A stretch of 64,000 bases of DNA. Origin: Entonaema liquescens (lineage: Eukaryota > Ascomycota > Sordariomycetes > Xylariales > Xylariaceae). A program made the position numbers and the translations under genes. Below, one piece after another: positions 58,001-64,000 of this stretch (its first letter is position 1; each line of letters begins with the position of its first letter). The notes under the pieces were generated by a model that worked only from the letters and a program-made list of their open reading frames with translations, had not been told where the DNA came from and made no database searches. The stretch is from positions 310,001 through 374,000 of the forward strand of contig CADCSX010000009.1 in NCBI GenBank assembly GCA_902805475.1. Direction: 5' to 3'.

Positions 58001-58263
58001 TGGAGAGGCAAGACGGTCGTAGGATATCCATGGACGTTCTTCTCCCCATTCTGGGACCAATCCTTCACGGCAACATCGAGGTCGAAAGTTTCAGGAGAGT
58101 AAGAGAAGATCTTATCAGATAAGATGTAGGCAATCTGCTGGACGAGCAGTTGACCAGTGACATACGTAGGGCCAGATATGGAAGATAAAGATACCGGTTG
58201 ACCGAAAGGCAAAGTCGAGGATTGCCGGGTGAACTCGGCGCGAGAGGTTTTGGATTTCGGCAT
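55085..58263 (-). CDS. MET10: sulfite reductase (NADPH) flavoprotein alpha subunit, one-base frameshift
   Basis: Read on the minus strand, two frames join at about 56030 to form a protein of about 1059 residues. The first, 56031..58263, has a pyruvate-ferredoxin-oxidoreductase-like N-terminal half (TYVTGQLLVQQIAYILSD, GHDSAETVYVVFGS, VRIYRPF) and the start of the FAD domain (KTYTIHVKENRRLTPATYDR, GLTYKIGEALGVHADND). The second, 55085..56030, continues with FAD binding (RREYSIASAQ) and NADPH binding (GLGTGLAPFRAFIQYR, YLGSRHQREEYLYG) and the usual C-terminus (DGRYVLEVY). At the junction, VQVPSR must be followed by EDPSVVETRTVYQSL, but the sequence CCCGGAAGATCC lacks one G, so the frame ends at KIQAS. 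The enzyme reduces sulfite to sulfide in cysteine and methionine synthesis. A second start at 58317 is possible. Confidence 0.9.
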
Positions 58264-59199
58264 GGTTACTTGCTCTGCTAAAGGGCCACCACTACTTTCG
58301 GATTGCTTCAATTGCATCCTAACCGGTTCTTTCGGGCTTTTTGGAAGCCAGAATTTGTAGGAATAGGAACTTGCGAATTCCCCCTGGAAACACGCGTACA
58401 GTAGATTAGACCAGGTAAAACCGTTACAACTTGACTAAGATCAGAAGATCTATAAGAGGATTTATAATGAGACCAGACAAACACCAGGTATGACTGATCA
58501 AAGCCAGTGATAACCACTGTTCTTCTTCGGTGAAAGAGCACGATGAATCCTTGGCGTTGGTACCAAATAGCTTCACGACCAGCACGAGAAAAAAAAAAGG
58601 AGAACGGCTTCCAAAAAGTAGACGATGCGGTTTTATTACTTCTAGAAATTCCCCAGGTATAAAAAAAAAAAAGATTAATAATAAAAAATAAAAGGCTTAA
58701 CCTACCTCCACGCCAAAGACGCTCCATACTTTTCCTGAACCCATTTTCGCTTCTTCACCAACCAGCGGTTCTCGGTGGTAAACCGGGCGGCGAACATGCG
58801 GGTGTCGATGAAAAAGACAGCGCGAACGATTTGTTAAAATGGCATTTAGATTGAGAGAATGCGCGATTCGTCTTTGTAGAAGTCGATCACGCAATAACCC
58901 CCTAAACTTTAATTAGTTTAGCGCACGGACTCATGTCATATTCCTCCAATAGCATATCATAATTGAGCCCGGCAACTAATGATGAGCTAAATATGCCTTA
59001 TCGATTACCGGTCCGACAGTGATATCGGTAAGGGTCTTAGGTTCTAGAATTATTCCCTAGGATTGTTGCAAGCGAATGGCGTTTGATTTAGAAAATTTCA
59101 GCTGATGGCAACATCATTCCGCGTTTAAACGTCATTGTAATTTCCGATATCATAAAACTACCGACTACCGCATCATTTTATCAAAACTTTACTTAAGAT
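58264..59199. other. MET10 upstream region grading into AT-rich DNA
   Basis: It holds the MET10 promoter and several A or T runs (for example the A-rich stretch around 58661-58690). From about 58900 on, AT content rises toward the block that follows. A possible upstream noncoding exon for MET10 (TTTAGCAG acceptor just before 58263) is conceivable but unsupported. Confidence 0.5.
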
Positions 59200-62100
59200 T
59201 TAAAGCTATGATTAACTTAAAATATAAACCATGTTTATTTCGAAAATAAATATATAAAAAACTTATATAAAATAAATGGGATTATAATGTATTTATTTTT
59301 TTTATTCGTATTTAATTTAATTTTAATAAATTATTATTTTTAATATTTAATTTTATTAAATTATTTTTTAAAATTTAAAATTTTAATTAAAAATATTAAA
59401 TTTTTTAAATAAATTAACTATTTTACATGTAATAAACGTTTAAATAATAAGTTTTAAATAAATTAATAAATTTTTATATATTAAATAAATTTTTAATTTA
59501 ATTACGATATATATGGAAATTTTTACGTTTTTTACGAATAAAAATTTATTTAACATTAAGTAATTTTAAATTTAAACGTTTACGTAATTACGTTTATTTA
59601 AAATTATAATTACGGTAAATTTTTCGAAATTTTAATTTATTAAATTAATAAAAATTAAATATAAAATTAAAAAAAAACGTTATTTCGAATATAAATTTTT
59701 AATTAACAATTATATAAATAATAATAAAAAAATTAAAAATAATTATTTTATTATTTTAAATTAATAATAAAAATTATTTATACGTAAAACGTTTATAAAT
59801 AAATAATTATATATAATATTATTAAATAATAAAAAATATTATACGTAAATTTTTTTATTAAATAAAAATATAAATAATTATATTATATTAATTAAATAAA
59901 AATATATTATTTTAAATTAAAATAAAAATATTAAAAATAATAATAATACGATAATTATTATTATTATTAAAAAATCATTAAATATTATAAATTTAAATAA
60001 AAATATTAATTTATTTAAATTTTAAAAAACGTTAATATTATTTTAAGTTTTTTTTATAATATTATTAATTTTATAAATTATTTAATAATTTAAATAATTA
60101 TTTAATTTATTATTAAATAAGTTTTTATTAAATAATTTAAATATAAAAACATTATTATTAAATAAAAATAAATATTAAAATAAAAATTTTTTATTTAAAT
60201 TTATTAATTTTCGTTTTATTAAAAAATAAAAATTAATAAATTTTAAATTTTTTAAAAAAATATTTATTAAAAATGTTTATTAATTATAATGAAATACGAA
60301 TATTATTAATGTTAAAACAATTATTAATTATTATTAAAAATAATTAAATGCGAATTTAATTAAAAATAAATTCGTTATTATTTATAATATATTAAAATTT
60401 AAAAAACGAACGATTATATTTAATAAAATAATTTTAAATAATGTTAAATTAAAATATATACGGCGGTTAATTTAAAAAATCAAAATTATTAATAAAAATA
60501 ATATATAATTAAATTAATTTTTTAAAAATAATATATTTTTAATTTTAAATGAATTATTATTATATATTATTATATTTATTTTATATATTATTATAAATTA
60601 TTATTTTTTTTAAAAAAAATTATAATTATTTTTTTATAATTAAATTATCGTGATATTTATAAACATTTAATATTATATTTAATTAATGTAAATAATATTA
60701 AAGTTTTTATTTATTTATTTAAAAATTAATTATTAATTAATTTAAATAATTTCGCGTTTAATGTTAATTTTAAATTAAATTATTTAATTAATTATAATTA
60801 ATTATTTATTTAATTAATTTATATATTAATAATATTTTTTTTATTATTTACGAGTAATTTGTTTTTTAATTATTAACGAATTTAATTTAATTAATTTTAA
60901 CGTTTTAATATACCGTTTTACGTAAAAAACTTTAATTTTATTATTTAAATTATTTTTATTATTAATATTTTTAACGTTATTACGTTTAATGAAATTATAA
61001 ATTTTATATATAACGTATATAAATTATATTTAATTAAATAATTCGTATTTAAATATTAAAAATTATATAATTTTAAATTTATATTTAAACATATTAAACA
61101 TTTTTTTTATTAAAATTTAAAGTTTTAAATAACGTAAATTATATAATGTTTTAATTATAATTAATTTTTTAACGTTTATTTATTATTTTTATAAATAATA
61201 TTATATGTTAAAATAAAATATAATAAAATTTTAATTAATGTTATAATCGTTATTAATTAAATAAAAACGATTTAAAAATATATTAAATTTTATTTTTTAA
61301 ATAAAATAATATATTTTTAAATTATATATAATATTTTTATTTTTAATTAATATGAAATTAAAAATATTATTAAATTTAATAACGGTAAATACGTTTTAAA
61401 ATATAAAATTTTTACGGTAACGTTATAATTTTTAATTTTTTTTAAATATATAAATGTAAATTTAAATTTTATTTATAATTTTAATATATTTATTAAATGA
61501 TTTAAATTTAATATTAAATTCGATGTTAAAAAATAAATATTTATTATTTAAAAATTTTACGTAAATTTAATATAATTTATTTATTATTAATAATAATAAA
61601 TGTATAAATTTATATATTATATTTTAAAAAATTTTAAATTTATATACGATGTTACGTTAAAATTTATTATAAATAATAATTTATAAAAATATTAATAATA
61701 TATTATAAAAAACTTTTAAATTATATTTATTTTATAATTATAATAATAATAAAAAATATTATTTTAAATATTTTAAAAAAATTATAAAATTTATTATTAA
61801 AATTATTAAAAAATTTATTAATGTAATAACGGGTTATTTTTAAATTATTTTTATAAATAATAATTTTATTTAATGAAAATTTTAAATATAATTATTAATT
61901 AAATTTAATATTTTTAAAAAATTTAAATATTTATATTATAATAATAATAAATGTTTATTTTTTTTAATTTATTTTAATTAAAATATTATTAAAAATAAAT
62001 TATAAATAATTTTAAAAATATTATTTATAAATTTTAAATTAAATTTATTTTTTTTAAATTATATTTATTTATTAAATTTATTTTTAAATAAAAATTTTTT

Positions 62101-62200
62101 TTAATATAATAATTTAAAAATTTATTAATTTTTTTAAATTTAATATATTATTTTTTTTAACGCGATATATTGTTTATAAAAGTTTAACTTAATTTTTACG
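59200..62200. repeat. extreme AT-rich block, probable RIP-degraded repeat
   Basis: For about 3 kb almost every base is A or T. In a hand count of 960 bases (59521-60480) I found about 27 cytosines, roughly 22 of them in CpG. There are no coding frames worth naming. This is what repeat-induced point mutation does to transposon copies in Pezizomycotina: C-to-T changes on both strands until the original element cannot be recognised. Survival mainly of CpG cytosines implies that CpA, CpT and CpC were all exhausted while CpG was spared. No terminal repeats are visible. Block edges are approximate. Confidence 0.8.
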
Positions 62201-62412
62201 GGTTAACGAAAAACTAGCGTCTTAAATAGTGCCCAAAAAGGTAAGGTTTTTTTTTCTAGCGTAAAAAATATTATAAGCTTAGCTTATTTTGCTTTAAGCC
62301 AGGTTTATTTTTCGAGCCGATCAGGGCCTAAGACCAACCTAGTTTTTGGCAAAGAGTTGTACATCAAAATCTACCCGAACACATCAATTTATTTAACCTA
62401 GATACATCTGTT
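62201..62412. other. transition from AT-rich block to nitrilase gene 3' end
   Basis: Base composition returns to normal within about 100 bases. It contains the 3' region of the nitrilase-type gene. Confidence 0.5.
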
Positions 62413-63352
62413 TTACAGCTTGCTCCCGTCCTTAATTTGAGTATATGCATAATGCCAACCTTCTCCCTTCATATCCTCTCTGACTTTATAGTTATCTTCT
62501 GCAATCTTTAAAATGTTCATATCTAGGTCCACAATTGACATGCCTTCGGACCGGCCCATCTTCCCAAGGGCGCCAACATGGGGAACACTGACTTGACTCA
62601 GCCCCGCGAAGCTAGTCTTCTCCCCCTTTTCCGGCGGTCCCCCCGCATTCACGAACACTACCGCGCAGGTGTTCTCAAATGCTCGACTGACTATAGTGCT
62701 GCTTAGAAACAGCGCCTCGCCGTCCGGGTTAAGGGCATATCCCTCATCTGACACATCTCTCATGCTCCAGAACGTAGGGGCGCAGATGATTTGCGCACCG
62801 TCTGAGATGAGCTCCCGGAACGCCTCGGGGAACGCGATATCCCAACAAATCAACAACCCCACACGTCCTAACGGCGTGTCGAAGGCCACATGCGGCTGCT
62901 GAGCTGATGATACTAGATGACGCCGTTCCGGATGCCAAAGATTCTTTTTCTGGTATCTTCCGAGCACCTCTCCATTTGAGGATATGAAGTATGCGATATT
63001 GTGTAGAGACTCGCCTTCCAATTCGACAATGGTCCCAGGTACAATGCAGATATTCAACTCCTTAGCTAACTGCTGGTACTTTTTCAAATACGATGCTGAG
63101 TCGGCACATGAATCCTTGAAATTAGGCTCATCTGGAACCCAGGAAGTCAAGTGGTACTCTGGTAGGACAGCTAAATTGCATCCTGCCTTTGCAGCATCTC
63201 TGATAAACGACTCAGCCTTGGCAAAGTTGTCTGCGGGAACGAGGGGCTATAAAACCAGTAAGCAACTTGGGTCTTAACTAAAAGCTACCCTGGGAAGGAT
63301 GACAAACCTTGGGATGAAGCTGAATGAGAGCTACTCTATGAACAGGAGCCAT
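62413..63352 (-). CDS. nitrilase-superfamily carbon-nitrogen hydrolase
   Basis: Exons 63308..63352 and 62413..63246 give 292 residues; the 61-base intron has donor GTTTGT and acceptor TATAG. The catalytic triad is visible: Glu in LAVLPEYHL (E45), Lys in GRYQKKNLWHPERR (about K115) and Cys in LLICWDIAFPEAFREL (about C149). A second Glu in the ICAPTFWSMRDVSDEG region is consistent with branch members. It hydrolyses nitriles or amides; without a close match I cannot tell whether it is an amidase, N-carbamoylputrescine-type or other branch. No signal peptide, so cytosolic. It sits beside the RIP-like block but its own composition is normal. Confidence 0.87.
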
Positions 63353-64000
63353 TTTCAACTTCTATAGATCGCTTATTGGCTTTGTAGATTTACCTATGTT
63401 TCCAGGTGTATTTAATCAACGTTTTATGAAAAATGGAGATAAGCCGACCTTCGTCATAGACGACTAAGCCGATTATCACGATATTATGTAATTGCTCCAT
63501 TTTATGTATAACCCGATTTATGTATTTATACGTTTCAGTTGTGGCCTACCCCTATTCTACAGCCAATCCCGATAGCCGCCGATTCAATGAGAATGTGCCT
63601 TCATAGAGCAACGATAAATTGGCATGTCTAGTGTCCTCGCTTCGACGATCAGCCTTCTTGGTAACTTTGTTTTTTATCTAGGTATTTATTTGAAGCGGCG
63701 ATGTAGTATCACCCCTTAGACAAGATGGTATCGCTAGCCGCGATGTGCCAAGTCTTTGTAGGAAGGCGAAAATTGAATACGGCGCAGTCGTTTGATTGTA
63801 ACCTCATCTGGTGTTGCTGCCTTCTCCGATGCCACATTTCTACCTATCCGAGGCACATTATATAAACTAGCATTGACTCTTTTTACCCGGGCAGGTTAAC
63901 AAGTCTACCGATCCTTCAGTTTTATCACTAGTTAAGCCAGTATGAATCGACGCGATTAACCATAATGTTACATACTCTCAGAGAGGATTGCGCTCCCGGC
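63353..64000. other. upstream region of nitrilase-type gene
   Basis: Promoter-side sequence of the minus-strand nitrilase-type gene up to the window edge. No gene is seen. Confidence 0.5.

Noticed and set aside
59200..62200. Mitochondrial DNA insertion
   Set aside because: Mitochondrial DNA keeps coding frames and structural RNA; this block has none and its residual cytosines are mostly in CpG, which fits RIP better.

Overview
The window comes from a filamentous ascomycete (Pezizomycotina, most likely Sordariomycetes). The evidence is short introns (about 37-160 bases) with GTRNGT donors and CTRAY branch sites, a HET-domain gene, a PTH11/rhodopsin-type membrane protein, a Rap1-type telomere protein, and a strongly AT-biased block that looks like repeat-induced point mutation (RIP). 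No rRNA, tRNA, CRISPR array or intact transposon was recognised. Exon joins were worked out by hand from splice signals and reading-frame continuity, without transcript data.

Layout. 2-3 kb: a small secreted PhiA-like wall protein (+). 3-6.5 kb: LacZ-type beta-galactosidase (-), four exons. 7.3-8.5 kb: Aha1 Hsp90 co-chaperone (-), four exons with a 19-base last exon. 10.4-10.7 kb: a possible small membrane protein (-). 11.6-15.2 kb: a large disordered, coiled-coil protein (+). 15.2-19.5 kb: gene-poor. 19.5-23.1 kb: an interferon-induced 6-16 (IFI6/ISG12) family membrane protein followed by a damaged HET gene, an accessory island. 23.5-27.8 kb: housekeeping cluster with FMC1-like LYR protein (-) and EngB-type mitochondrial GTPase (+) sharing a promoter, then Swf1-type DHHC palmitoyltransferase (-). 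28.8-31.5 kb: Rap1-type telomere protein (+). 31.9-33.5 kb: F-box-like protein. 34.3-35.5 kb: unknown protein with a GC-AG intron. 35.8-36.6 kb: Gly/Pro/Gln-rich protein (-). 37.7-38.4 kb: four-helix membrane protein (-). 39.1-40.6 kb: secreted bicupin of the oxalate decarboxylase family (-). 42.3-44.1 kb: secreted SBP56/methanethiol-oxidase-like protein in seven exons. 45-46.2 kb: conserved fungal protein of unknown function. 46.4-47.9 kb: rhodopsin-domain membrane protein (-). 47.9-52.4 kb: gene desert. 52.4-53.5 kb: polytopic membrane protein. 55.1-58.3 kb: sulfite reductase alpha subunit MET10 (-) with a one-base frameshift. 59.2-62.2 kb: extreme AT-rich block whose few remaining cytosines are mostly in CpG. 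62.4-63.4 kb: nitrilase-superfamily amidohydrolase (-).

The genes do not form one pathway. Most are conserved core genes separated by accessory stretches. The points most worth following are the IFI6-like gene beside the HET relic, the CpG-sparing AT-rich block, the cluster of non-canonical GC-AG introns, an ARID-like segment in Rap1, a bicupin with an atypical active-site lid, and three single-base frameshifts that all fit loss of one base from a short G or C run, which may be assembly errors rather than biology.
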